Part shown: positions 10,791 through 20,420 of the stretch, one piece after another | Numbering within the stretch: position 1 is the first letter of the stretch | Layout: each line of letters opens with the position of its first letter | Origin: Porphyra umbilicalis | Taxonomy: Eukaryota; Rhodophyta; Bangiophyceae; Bangiales; Bangiaceae | Direction: 5' to 3' | Length of the DNA: 64,000 nucleotides | Assembly (NCBI GenBank): GCA_002049455.2 | Contig: KV918919.1 | Coordinates: 62,001-126,000, forward strand | Position numbers and translations under genes: made by a program | The notes under the pieces: model-generated | Databases searched by the model: none | What the model was told of the DNA's origin: nothing | What the model saw: only the letters and a program-made list of their open reading frames with translations

Positions 10791-11979
10791 GTTCGACGCC
10801 ATAATAGTGAAACGTGGCAGAGACGTGGCAGGTATGGCGCGACGTGTCCGAATCAGCGTTGGTGGAGACTAAAACGCCGTCGAACGCGCCGTCGTTCGAC
10901 GCCAGATTGAACATCTGGCACTTGTCCCATTCAAGTAAGTACACCCGGATAATATTCGAATTTATCGGAACGCATGTGGACCGTTCGCATATCGAGGGCG
11001 ATATGCGAACGTCTGAGCCCCGTTCGACACCCGAAACGCAACTTGCAGGCCCTATTGGGCGATTCGGCACCTCTATTTCGCTCAAACGACGATCGCTGGG
11101 GGTGCCACGGGTACAACACGTGTGGGGATGACGATCGACGGGTCCGCGGCGAATCCAGTGGCCCACCAGGGCCCGTGAACGGTCTGCCTCGTCATCGCGT
11201 GAGGCGCTGGCTGGCGAGACACTGCGGCAGAGGTCCGCCGGTGGGGGTGGCGATGCATTCACTGTGTGGCGGCGGCATCTGAAGCGTCCTGCACGGGCTG
11301 TCGTAGATAAATGACCGGGAGTCCGGGTGACGCGCGTTGACCTGCCGATGTAGCGCAGTGGTCAGTTTTCAATCTGTCATATGTCCCGTCACTCCCTGGA
11401 CGGGTTTCTCCACGATGCAGGGCATGTCAGACATCAGACGGTCAATCGTCAACGGTGGCCACGAGGCAGGGCATGTCAGACACGAGGCGGTCATTCCTCA
11501 GGTCGTGTATGAAGCACGATCGGGAAACGGGTGCGGAGACCGAGGCGTGGAGCGGATCACGAGGCTGGGCGTCCGCTGTCGGAAGGTGGCGGCTCCAGGG
11601 TCTCGAAATGGGTCCGATTAGGATGGTGACCATCGCTCACGGCGCCGTTTTTTGAGGGTAGCACCGGGGCGATAGGCCCCCACGGTTGCAGCGAGCGCTG
11701 CCCCCCGCAGCGGCCCCGATTCCGCCAGTTTCGAGGGCCACCACTGCTCCCGTGGTCATTTTTTGGGGGTGCGGCCGCCGTACAGTGACAGTGGTCGCCA
11801 CCCCTCCCAGGTGCCCCGATTCTGGTGCTTTGTCAGGCCCAGCGCAGCCCCCGAGGTCGATTTGGGGGGTGGGGCCGCCGTCCCGCGACACTGTGCCCGT
11901 TCTGTGGCAGCTGTGTGGCGGTCGCGGCCACCGGCCCTGATTTGACCGGGCATCGAGGGTCATGGGCGCAGCGCAACGC

Positions 11980-11986
11980 TATTTAA
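11980..11986 (+). promoter_or_regulatory. TATA-like box of Harbinger 1 transposase
   Basis: TATTTAA stands alone in GC-rich sequence about 210 bases before the transposase ATG at 12197. It is preceded by three imperfect blocks near 11640-11940 that share a GGGG-CCGCCGT-type core. Inference from position and sequence only. Confidence 0.4.
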
Positions 11987-12196
11987 TGGCCATCCGCACC
12001 ACCACCGACGACTGCCGTCCGTCCGTCGTCGCAGCACCGCCGAACGAGCGCACACCCGCAACGCACCACCCCACCACCGTCCCGACGACGTCCGTGTGCC
12101 TAACACCACTCCCCCGGCGCCCTATCTCTGTCCCCATCCCACGACCACCCCCACCACCGTCCCCTCCCTGCCCCCCTTCTCTCCCTCTCCCTGCCC

Positions 12197-13666
12197 ATGG
12201 AGGCCGCCGACATGGACGACGACGACGATCTGGAGCTGGCGTCTATCCTGGCGGTCAGCTCGTCCCTGGCATTGGCTCGCGTGTACAATTTACGCGTGGG
12301 CATGCGGCGCCTCCTCGCCGACCGGCGGCGTCATCGCCGCTGTGGCTCGTTGCCCGGGCGCATGGCCAACCTGGAGCGCGACTTTGACATGGGCGTCCAG
12401 CGGATCATGATGGACTATTTCGGCTGGGAGCGTCGGCCGCCCCTGTACGGAGAGGACGTCTTCGCGCGACGCTTCCGTGTCGGCCGCGACGTCTTCCTCG
12501 AGATGTACGACCAGCTGTGTGGCCGCCCCTTCTGGCGGCAGGATGTCAACGCGACGGGGCGGCCACAGTCGCACCCGCTTCAAAAGCTGGTGGGGGCTTT
12601 CCGAGTGCTCGCTTACGGCGAGGGGTACGACCGGGCAGACGAGTATGTGCGCCTGAGCAAGGCCACCATCTCCATGGCCGTGCGCAAGCTCATCAACTTT
12701 CTCGTGGAGGAGTACGGCGGCGCGTACCTGCGTGCGCCGACCGAGACGGAGCTGCGGGAAATCATGCGCCGCAACGAGGCGCGTGGTATGCCAGGATGCA
12801 TCGGGTCCATCGATTGCTCCCACTGGCGGTGGCGGTCGTGCCCTACGGCGCTACATGGGCAGTACCAGAATCGCAAGGGCTACCGTTCCATCGTCATGGA
12901 GACCGTGTGCGATGAGGACACTTATGTGTGGCACATGAACGTTGGCGCCGCCGGCAGCAACAACGACGTCAACGTGCTCAAGTTGTCCCCACTCTATCAC
13001 GCCATCGTCGCCAGTCTCTGGCCGCCACGCACGCTCAACTTCACGGTCAACAACAGAACGCGCACGATGGCGTATTATCTGGCCGACGGCATCTACCCAC
13101 GGTACGCGTTCTTCGCGACCCCGTATCCTGACACCGATACGCACAAGAAGCGGGTGTTTAACCGCCTGCAGGAGGCGCTACGTAAGGATGTCGAGCGCTT
13201 GTACGCGGTCCTGACGGGGCGTTTCCACGTGTTGATGCACCCCGCCCGATTTACGACAATCGACAAGCTGCGGGACGCGGCACACGCGGTAACAATCCTG
13301 CACAACATCATGGTGAAGCGCAACCGGCACGGCTACACCGGATTGCGCCGCATGGCGGCGCTGGCGGCCGTCGGGCTTGAAGCCGACGCGGCCGCCGCCG
13401 ACGGCGGTCCTGAAGGGGCGGCAGCGGGTGGCGCCGGCGGCGCGGCCGCCGGTGACGTCAGCGACGCAGACCAAGACGCAGTCGGGGAGCATGTAGTAGC
13501 CGGTCCAGTGCACAACCCTGTCAACGCGGACGGCACGCTACTTTATTCCTTGCAGGCGCGCCAGCAGGCACTCGACAGAGACGAGCACGAGATGCTGAGG
13601 GACGACTTAGCTGAGCACATCTTTCCCAACCGTCACCACTTCTTGTTGCCGTACATAGAGGGATGA
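12197..13666 (+). CDS. PIF/Harbinger DDE transposase (element 1)
   Basis: A 489-residue protein of the Plant_tran / DDE_Tnp_4 family, which cuts and joins DNA at the element ends. After an acidic start comes a helix-rich N-terminal region (FDMGVQRIMMDYFG, RFRVGRDVFLEMY, VRLSKATI). The catalytic core follows: Asp about 206 in GCIGSIDCSHW, Asp about 257 in GSNNDVNVL, the family motif YYLADGIYPRYA, and Glu about 333 in RKDVERLY. A variable Ala/Gly-rich spacer (residues 395-430) precedes a conserved C-terminus (LQARQQALDRDEHEMLRDDLA). The same tail ends the transposase of element 2, where the spacer is hugely expanded. The ATG is chosen because upstream frames close and CCCATGG is a good context. 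It is convergent with the Myb-like gene. All core residues are present, so probably functional. Confidence 0.92.
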   Translation: MEAADMDDDDDLELASILAVSSSLALARVYNLRVGMRRLLADRRRHRRCGSLPGRMANLERDFDMGVQRIMMDYFGWERRPPLYGEDVFARRFRVGRDVFLEMYDQLCGRPFWRQDVNATGRPQSHPLQKLVGAFRVLAYGEGYDRADEYVRLSKATISMAVRKLINFLVEEYGGAYLRAPTETELREIMRRNEARGMPGCIGSIDCSHWRWRSCPTALHGQYQNRKGYRSIVMETVCDEDTYVWHMNVGAAGSNNDVNVLKLSPLYHAIVASLWPPRTLNFTVNNRTRTMAYYLADGIYPRYAFFATPYPDTDTHKKRVFNRLQEALRKDVERLYAVLTGRFHVLMHPARFTTIDKLRDAAHAVTILHNIMVKRNRHGYTGLRRMAALAAVGLEADAAAADGGPEGAAAGGAGGAAAGDVSDADQDAVGEHVVAGPVHNPVNADGTLLYSLQARQQALDRDEHEMLRDDLAEHIFPNRHHFLLPYIEG

Positions 13667-13682
13667 ATGTGTCGATGTAAAC

Positions 13683-13721
13683 GGTTTTTTTTTCCTCCCG
13701 CCGGTCGGGTTTTCTTTTTCC
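13683..13721 (+). terminator. T-tract / palindrome / T-tract 3' motif
   Basis: GG-T9-CC, a GC-rich imperfect palindrome (CCCGCCGGTCGGG), then TTTTCTTTTTCC, starting 17 bases after the transposase stop. The same layout follows the stop codons of the other three Harbinger genes of this type here. It is probably a 3'-end formation or termination signal; the role is inferred. Confidence 0.5.
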
Positions 13722-14267
13722 TTTCTAAAGACGTCTTATTCTCGTTGCCCTGCTCCACCTCATCGACGTCGTCTCTGCATTTTGGTAGACATGTGACGCA
13801 GGCCACCGGGTGTTTGCAAAAAGCGGTGAGCGCCTCTGTACAGCCGGCCACACCGCGCGAGGGTCGCTGGGAGAGTGAGTTCCTACCGGCATGGTGCTGC
13901 GGTCCTTCGCGTATGCCATGGTGGTGGGGCGGTCTGGGTAAGAGGCGGCCCGTCGTCCAGCTCGGGAGGCGGCCGCCAACAGCGCGACAATGTGTTATAA
14001 TGAGGCGGCTGCTCAGGTCCTCGTCTCTGTCAGAAATGCACGAGCCCCGGAGATGGCCTAGCACGCAATGACGTTCGCCGTGCCTGCGTGTGCGGGTGGT
14101 GTTGCAATTGGACCCAGCGGTCCAGCGCCCGGGAAGATCTCGTGCTGCGTGGGGCAACTCGCGACCACAGCCGTGCAGTCAGATCTGCGATCCATGTACT
14201 TGTGTTGAAAGAATCAGACACGAAAAGCACGACCATGCAGGTGATCGCTTCACAGTGTGCCTGTGGG
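13722..14267. other. Non-coding spacer inside Harbinger 1
   Basis: Moderate GC content, no supported gene or repeat seen. Confidence 0.4.
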
Positions 14268-14453
14268 CAGGGTTGTACAGCACGCCTGGGGTGTGCCAAA
14301 AATGCACACATGGGGCGTGCAATTTCATGTGTTTTGGGCGTGTCAAGCCCAGCACACCCCAATCTGATTGGGCGTGACAGCGGCGTGCTCTTCATACTTA
14401 TAAACTTGCCAACCGAAGCAACAAATAAAGGGCCCTGAATGACACATTAGGAG

Positions 14454-16897
14454 CAGGGTTGAGAGGGGATAATTATAGTCGGATTAATACACATGAAATT
14501 TTCACTGTATTAATGCAAACCATGGATCGGCAGACTATAATTATGCAACGTGTGCACCACGTGTTGGTAGTTGCTTTCCATTTACTCATGTAAAGTCCGA
14601 TTTAAGTACTGTAATTAAAATCGGCACCAGCGCTACCTTGACGTCGTGCGCCGCCGCCAGCTCCTTGAGAAGCGCAAGGGCCTCGGTGGCCTCCGCCGCG
14701 TCAGGTTGCTCTGCCGCGTCGGTGTACCGGGGGTCAAGCAGGTACGCCAAAGAGTGGATGGGCCGCAACGTGTACCGCTTCCGCTCCTGCAGGCACCGTA
14801 GCGTGTGCTGCTTGAAGCGCAACCGGTCGCCACCGTCGCCCCGCCGGCCGGGGACGTCGTAGTCAAAGTTGCCAAAGTGCGCCTCGACCTCGTAGAAGCT
14901 ACGGCGCACAGACCCGAGCCCGCGACCGTTCGCCTGGCCGCTGTCGAGCGCCGCGGCAAGCGGCCGTAGCAACTTGACCAGCAACGTCAGAGCCCCCCAC
15001 TTCCCCTCGTCCCGCACCGCCTTGGCCGCCTCCTCCGCCGCCCCCCTCTGCTCGGTCGTGCCCCCCCGGAGGCACTGTGACTTGAACGCGGCGTCCACGA
15101 CCGCCTTCTCCATCGCGTCTTGGGTGTCCGCCAACGACGAGGCAGCCACCAGCTGCGACTTCCACCTCGTCGTGGCGGGCCGCTGTAGCTGGATGACCTT
15201 GCCGTCATACTCGGCGCGCTGGCACCGCTCGAGCACCATCTTGGGGAGGTCGTGGTTCCTCCAGTACTGGGTCATGTGGTTGCAAAAAGCCACCGCGTCC
15301 GCCAGCGCCCCGTACTTGCACAGGTCAGAGAAGAGGAGGTCAAAACAGTGTGCCGCGCACGGCACCATCAGCATCCAGGGGTACTCCTCCTGAAGGCGGC
15401 CCCAGACGGCACGCATCTTGGGCTCCGTATCCGACACAAAAGCACATACGCTCCTCTTGCCCAGCGCCTCGATGCGCTTCATGAAGAACGCCGCCGTGTT
15501 GTCGGCCGTGTGCCGCTGCTCGGGCCACATGCCCGTCTCCACGTACAGCGGCTCGGGGGTGAAGAGCATGACGTTGCAGATGCTGTTGCGCTGCCGGTCC
15601 GTCCAGCCGTCACCGCCAATGATGATGTCCCCAGCGGCCACACTGCGCGCCACAAACGCGTCCACCAGCACCGACTGCGCTGCAAACTCCCGGTCGAGTA
15701 GGGTACCGGCCAAGGAGAAGCGCGACGGCGGCTTGTAGGCCGCGTTGAGCCCCTTGCAGAAGGCCTGAAAGGCAGGAGCCTCAGTCGTGCGCAGGGGGAG
15801 CGCACTTCGATACAGCCACCGTGCACACCGGGCGTCGAGGTCGGCGCACTCCCTGCTGGACAGCGACCGCACATACGGCGACAAAGGGCCACCACCGACA
15901 CCAACACCAGCACCGCTACCGCCCGCCCGTCCAGTGCTCTCCGTGTGCATGGACGGCCCCCCCGCAGACGCGTCATGCACCCGGTCGCGCGTCAAGTCGA
16001 CCAGCTGCTCCCGGCGACGGCTGGAGCCCAGGGTGTCCTTGCGCTGGTTGCCGACGAGCCGCTCAAGGAGGATGCGGTACACGTCGGCCGGCGGGGTGCA
16101 CACCTTGGAGACCACGTGCTTCTTGAGCATCGTCGGATTGCCAAAGAGGGTTTTGATGCAAAACTTGCACACAAAGCGCCGCGGGTCGTCGGTGGCAGTG
16201 AAGTAGGCCCAGACGGGGTCCTTGGCAGCCCCCATGGCACGCGGGGGGGGGGGCGGGAGGGAGGGGCGCGGGGGGGGGGTTGGCGTGGCGCTGGGGGAGG
16301 GGGGGGCGGGGGCGTCGGGGGTGGGAGTGGTCCGGGTGTGGCGGGATGAGTGGCCTGGACGTGGGGGGGAGTGGGCCCCTGTTGTGCCCCCCGCTGTTAT
16401 GTGGAGGGGAGGGGTAGGCGGTGGGCGACGGCCGCGCATGGGCACTGTGCACCTGGGAGGGGGGCTCGGGCAGGCGGTGGGCAGTGTGGCGTGCGGGGCA
16501 GGCACGGGCGCCCGGTGGGAGCTGTGCCCCCCAGTGCTCCAGCCACAACGCGCTCTGGCGACACAGCCAGTGCCGCCGCCCCCCGCGAAAAGGCTGCCTG
16601 GCATTGCCCGCAGCGCCGCCCCCCCCAGCGAAACGGCTGCCTGGCATTGCCTGCAGCTCCCCCCCCCCCGCGAAACGGCTGCCTGGCATTGCCCGCAGCG
16701 CCACCGTAAGCTCGCGCCATTGCCGGTGACAAGGTAGATCGCCAGGCGAAACGGTCGGAATAAAATTATATATATATTGGAACGTGGAACGCATAAGTCT
16801 TCCACAAATGCTTACTATAACTATACTGTCAGCCTTTCTATAATTATACTGAAATGAAACCATCAGCGGATGAGTACACCGTAAACTTGCAACCCTG
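14454..16897 (-). mobile_element. Nested hAT element (2,444 bp, ATTAGGAG target duplication)
   Basis: The ends are CAGGGTTG at 14454 and CAACCCTG ending at 16897. They are flanked by a perfect 8-bp duplication ATTAGGAG at 14446-14453 and 16898-16905. Copy B of the host repeat, near 56525, carries the uninterrupted equivalent (ACATGAGGAGGGTGC, inverted), which confirms the insertion point. Subterminal AT-rich repeats containing ATAATTATA occur at both ends. The element carries one transposase gene on the minus strand. The exact duplication implies a fairly recent insertion. Confidence 0.95.
14586..16235 (-). CDS. hAT family transposase, C-terminally short
   Basis: 549 residues from the ATG at 16235. 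A BED-type zinc finger (VWAYFTATDD, FVCKFC, LKKHVVSKVC) binds DNA. A DUF659-like/RNase H core follows: LAGTLLDREF, IIIGGDGWTDRQRNSICNVM with the first catalytic Asp, FVSDTEPKMRAVW with the second, and VPCAAHCFDLLFSDLC, the conserved CxxH segment. RPATTRWKSQLVAASSL and AYLLDPRYTD are typical of hAT helices. The usual C-terminal hAT dimerisation region (hATC) with its Glu and Trp motifs is missing. The frame ends at LKSDFT only about 130 bases from the element end, leaving no room for it. The copy is therefore probably internally deleted and inactive, although the ends are intact. Confidence 0.88.
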   Translation of the reverse strand: MGAAKDPVWAYFTATDDPRRFVCKFCIKTLFGNPTMLKKHVVSKVCTPPADVYRILLERLVGNQRKDTLGSSRRREQLVDLTRDRVHDASAGGPSMHTESTGRAGGSGAGVGVGGGPLSPYVRSLSSRECADLDARCARWLYRSALPLRTTEAPAFQAFCKGLNAAYKPPSRFSLAGTLLDREFAAQSVLVDAFVARSVAAGDIIIGGDGWTDRQRNSICNVMLFTPEPLYVETGMWPEQRHTADNTAAFFMKRIEALGKRSVCAFVSDTEPKMRAVWGRLQEEYPWMLMVPCAAHCFDLLFSDLCKYGALADAVAFCNHMTQYWRNHDLPKMVLERCQRAEYDGKVIQLQRPATTRWKSQLVAASSLADTQDAMEKAVVDAAFKSQCLRGGTTEQRGAAEEAAKAVRDEGKWGALTLLVKLLRPLAAALDSGQANGRGLGSVRRSFYEVEAHFGNFDYDVPGRRGDGGDRLRFKQHTLRCLQERKRYTLRPIHSLAYLLDPRYTDAAEQPDAAEATEALALLKELAAAHDVKVALVPILITVLKSDFT

Positions 16898-17390
16898 ATT
16901 AGGAGGGTGCGATGCAGTATTTGATGGTTTCGTTCAGTTAATTCGCCCTTTTTGTCAATACATTCGGGGCTCGAACTGGGGCGTGCGTGGCAGCGGGGCG
17001 TGCCAAGAGGCGTGATTGGGCGTGCATCGCCCACCACGTCCTTGAAAAAGGGGCGTGATGCACAACCCTACTTCTGATAGGCGCACCAAGTCCACATGTC
17101 GTGGACTTGTCACTGTTCTTCAAATGTGGAGCATAGGACGCGTGAAATCTTGCAATCGAAACAGTGTGCTGTGTGCCCGACGTGGGCCCCACGCGGCAAA
17201 TCGGCACACCCGGTGCGTCTTTGGCCAGACGCAAAGGCCAAGCCAGGCGAGCTGCCGACTTGGTGCTCGGCCCCGCGAGTGCGCTGGAGAGCATGACGGT
17301 TTGAGTTTGGCACGGCATGTAACGTGCACCCCCAGCCCCCGAGCCGCCGCACCTGAGCTGTCACTTTCCCGCCACACCTTTGTTGACGGT

Positions 17391-18022
17391 ATGCATCCGT
17401 CGGACTCGTCGCGCTCCCCGCAGACGGCCGTTGCCTCCTCGACGGACGAGACGGAGACGACGTGGTCGTGTTCCTCATCCTTGGTGGTGCCCGCGGCCAT
17501 CACGTCGAGTGGCGCGCTGGCGGCCGGCCCCTGTACCTCTGCAGCGGTATCGGCCGCGTGCACGACCGTGCCGGCGGACACCGCTGCTGTCCCCCCGGCG
17601 GCGGCCACCACGTGCGCGTCACAGACCGCGGCCGCCACGAGTGCGTTGTCGCCGGCGGCAGCCGCTCCAGGGGACGCATGCACGTCCCCCCCGGTGGCGG
17701 CGGCTTGCGCGGTGCTGCCGGCGGCTGCGTCTGCTTCGTCGACACCGGCGCGTCCGTGACGTCGCCGTCGGCCGCCGCTGGCGACTGTTCGTCGGTCGAG
17801 TACGTCGGCGAGAGCGGCTACCAGTCGTCTGAGCAGGACGCGCAAGACACGCGGAGGGCTCATGCCGTCATGGCTGCGGGCGCTCTGCGAGCGAGGGCAG
17901 CGGCGGCCGTGGCCATCGGCCGCCGTTTTACGCGGTCAATGGAGGGCACGCCGCTGGTGAACCCGCCGTCTGGTGTAGCACGGCGGCGCATCTCGCGCAA
18001 AGGTGCTCGTCGCTGCCGGTAA
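17391..18022 (+). CDS. Hypothetical Ser/Ala-rich ORF in Harbinger 1 (frame broken)
   Basis: ATG at 17391 opens a frame beginning MHPSDSSRSPQTAVASSTDETETTW that runs Ala/Thr-rich to a stop at 17759. A second + frame carries a more protein-like tail (SSVEYVGESGYQSSEQDAQDT, then basic RRRISRKGARRC) to 18022. The two could join by a short intron or an indel in repetitive sequence. No family is recognised and element 2 has no counterpart. It may not be a gene. Confidence 0.25.
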
Positions 18023-18105
18023 GGGTATGTTATCGCGCGTACGTGTAAGACGGGGCCCATGCGCAGTAGGCGCCAAACGGGCCAAGGAGACCAGGCGTTG
18101 GAGGG

Positions 18106-18205
18106 CATTGACACACGCAAATAAAGTCGTGTCGAGGAAAAAAAACCATTGACACACGCAAATAAAGTCGTGTCGAGGAAAAAAAACCCGTACGGGAAAA
18201 AAACC
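18106..18205 (-). repeat. 41-bp tandem duplication plus T-tract / palindrome 3' motif
   Basis: Two adjoining 41-bp units (18106-18146 and 18147-18187) each end in an A8 tract. Next to them, 18177-18205 reads on the minus strand as GG-T7-CCCGTACGGG-T8-CC, with a perfect 10-bp palindrome. It lies about 65 bases past the Myb-like stop codon at 18271 and next to TTGTACGAC, which is also present in element 2. The duplication seems to have copied part of the motif. Confidence 0.7.
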
Positions 18206-18270
18206 TTTGCGTCCGTCGTACAACTATACCCACTCAAGCGGAGAAGAACAGAAAAAGGCGCCCCCTGCTC

Positions 18271-20319
18271 TCACTCATCATCTGCATCGTCGTCACTGTT
18301 GCTCTCGCCCTCGTCCTCCTCATCATTTGAGGAAGAAGAAGACGCGTATATGATGCGTCGAGTCACGTGGCGGCTACGCATGGCACGCCGACGTCGTCGG
18401 GAGGGGGGACTCGGGGTGCTCTCCACGAAGGAAGCCGACGACGCAGGGGCCGCACTACGGCCGCGTGGAGGAGCGGCGTCCTCCAAGTCCAAGTCAGGGT
18501 CCTCTGGTGCCACAGGCTTGCGCGTCGTGTCCTCGGTGCGCTTGAGGGCAGCAATCGCTTGCTGCAGCATACTGGACACAGGTTGTTTGGAGTTTGCGAA
18601 AGCCACCTTCTTGGTGCGCATTGACGCCTCGCCTCGCGTTGGCCGTGCGGCGCCTTGTGCAGAGTTGTTTGGTCCGGCCTGGTGCATCTGCAGGTCGGGC
18701 GTGCGGCGTTGGGTGCCGACAAGGACGACGTCGGAATCGGCGCCATCGCCATCGTCGAGGCCTCGAGCGGCCGCCGCGCTGGCGGCGGCCGACGTCACGG
18801 GGCGTGAGGCAGTTGAGGCCGGCGATGAGCACCGGCCAGCCGCACGAGCGGGTGGCGTCGTGCGGCCGGCGGACGCAGGCGTCTTCGTGCGGCCAGCGGG
18901 TGCGGGCGGCGTCTTGCGGTTGATTGGCACCGTGAACATCTCTGTGCCAATGACGTTGGACACGTCTGGAGAGGAGTTGCGGGGCGCACGCGTGGGGCGA
19001 GCGAAGCGAGCATCCCCAACTCTGCTTCGCGTCGCCGCCACCGCGTCGGCGACAGCGGCCGCTACAGCAGCGTCGTGCGCGCGACGACTCTGTCGAGAGA
19101 CGGCGGCTGCTTGTCCTGTGCCCGGTGTAGCAGCGGCCGCCGTAGCGGCCGCCGGAGAACGGCGGTGATTATTGACCGCGTCGGTAGCCGCGTCGTACCC
19201 CCCAGAGCGCCGGCACGCCGCCATGGCCGCCTTGAGGCGTGCCGTACGTGCCGCAGGAGGTGCAACGGCACCGCTGTTACGCCCTTGCTCTTGTCCAGAC
19301 GGCTCCACGCGCGCCGGTCCATCGGTCCGTGCGGCGTTGACCTCCGCCGAGCCGCCATCCTGGCCACCAGCGGTCGATGCACTCGCGGCCGTCGCATCGG
19401 TGGCCATCACAGGGGTGGCCACGCTGGTCGACTGCAATCGGCGTTGGAGCTGCAGCCGCAGCCACGTCTCGCCCTCTGGCGTGGCTCGCACGTGGGGTTG
19501 CGACCAGAAAGCGACCTCGTTCTGGTCACGCATCATGCTGTTGCGGTCAGCGGAAGACTTTGCCAGAGAGGAGAGGGCGCTGATGTGCGCCTCCGAGACA
19601 CGTGCTTGCTCTGCTGCTTCGCGCGCCTCGCGCCGCACGGCAGCCTTGGCGGCCTTGGTACCAGCGGGAAGTTCCGACATTTGAGCGCCAGTAGCCGACC
19701 GCTTGCGGTTGCCGTTGGCGTCGTCGTCGTCCGTCGCTGTCAGGCTTGGGTCGCCGCACACCTTGTACCCCATATTCTTCAGCGCCTGGATGGATGACTC
19801 TGGGCTGAACTTGGGGAAGTGGCGAAGGTACGTCCACACGAGGTAGAACATGCACTGAGTTGCCGTCTCCTCGCGCCGGATGCCGGCGTACGGGTCCTTG
19901 GAGTTGTACACCGCGACGGCCGCCATATCGAGGTCGGCCTCGCTCGGAGACCCCGTGAGCTCGCGCTGGTGCACTCTGATAAGACACCCGTTGAGCTTGT
20001 GCACAGCGTTGGTGATGTCATAGCGAAACATTCTTTCCACGCGCTTGTCCGTCCGGTCGAGGCGCTTGTCCAGGTCCGGTAGCTCCGCCTTGATCATACA
20101 TACCCGAGTGTTGACGACCATCTTGTCAAAAAACGCCTGCATGCCTTGGCATGTCCCCAGCAAAGGATCGTTGGTCGCCTGCGCCCACCCCTTTCCGACA
20201 CAGAGCGCCTCCTCAGGGCTCCACGCGATGCTGCGTGTGCTTCCCTTCTTTGAAACGGGGCCCACCAGCTCCAGGGCCTCACTGGCCCGCCGACTTGCAT
20301 CCGCATCAGCCGCCGCCAT
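18271..20319 (-). CDS. Harbinger trihelix/Myb-like DNA-binding protein (element 1)
   Basis: 682 residues if started at the ATG at 20319; the same frame stays open upstream to 21951. A trihelix/Myb-like domain opens the protein (ALELVGPVSKKGSTRSIAWSPEEALCVGKGWAQATNDPLLGTCQG). Helical stretches common to PIF/Harbinger partner proteins follow (RMFRYDITNAVHKLNGCL, MCFYLVWTYLRHF-like). A NAM-associated-like segment follows (LPAGTKAAKAAVRREAREAAEQ), then QNEVAFWSQPHVRATPEGETWLRLQLQRRL. The C-terminus is long, Ala-rich and low in complexity with an acidic end. In PIF/Harbinger elements the Myb-like partner binds subterminal DNA and brings the transposase into the nucleus. That role is assumed here by family. 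It converges with the transposase across the hAT insert. The true N-terminus may include the Cys-motif ORF upstream. Confidence 0.75.
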   Translation of the reverse strand: MAAADADASRRASEALELVGPVSKKGSTRSIAWSPEEALCVGKGWAQATNDPLLGTCQGMQAFFDKMVVNTRVCMIKAELPDLDKRLDRTDKRVERMFRYDITNAVHKLNGCLIRVHQRELTGSPSEADLDMAAVAVYNSKDPYAGIRREETATQCMFYLVWTYLRHFPKFSPESSIQALKNMGYKVCGDPSLTATDDDDANGNRKRSATGAQMSELPAGTKAAKAAVRREAREAAEQARVSEAHISALSSLAKSSADRNSMMRDQNEVAFWSQPHVRATPEGETWLRLQLQRRLQSTSVATPVMATDATAASASTAGGQDGGSAEVNAARTDGPARVEPSGQEQGRNSGAVAPPAARTARLKAAMAACRRSGGYDAATDAVNNHRRSPAAATAAAATPGTGQAAAVSRQSRRAHDAAVAAAVADAVAATRSRVGDARFARPTRAPRNSSPDVSNVIGTEMFTVPINRKTPPAPAGRTKTPASAGRTTPPARAAGRCSSPASTASRPVTSAAASAAAARGLDDGDGADSDVVLVGTQRRTPDLQMHQAGPNNSAQGAARPTRGEASMRTKKVAFANSKQPVSSMLQQAIAALKRTEDTTRKPVAPEDPDLDLEDAAPPRGRSAAPASSASFVESTPSPPSRRRRRAMRSRHVTRRIIYASSSSSNDEEDEGESNSDDDADDE

Positions 20320-20420
20320 CGTCACCTCCCGCACATTGGGGTTGGCAGCGGCCGCCGCGGCCGCATCTTCTGGGACTGCGGCCGCAGGCGCCGCGGCCGC
20401 AGCGGCCGCCGTCGGGGGGG

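Larger units (their letters stand above)
14268..17070. mobile_element. Small hAT-like repeat (copy A), split by the nested hAT element
   Basis: The outer parts 14268-14453 and 16906-17070 together form a roughly 350-bp repeat. Its ends read CAGGGTTGTACAGCACGCC and, inverted, TAGGGTTGTGCATCACGCC, with many GCACGCC-type subterminal motifs in both orientations. An inverted relative (copy B) lies at about 56375-57290. I find no exact target duplication, so the outer limits are uncertain and the copy is probably old. It lies inside Harbinger 1. Confidence 0.6.

Noticed and set aside
11341-11365. tRNA-like A box (TAGCGCAGTGGT) suggesting a tRNA or SINE
   Set aside because: No T-arm or matching acceptor strand at tRNA distance; the nearest B-box-like sequence is about 230 bases away and does not complete a fold.
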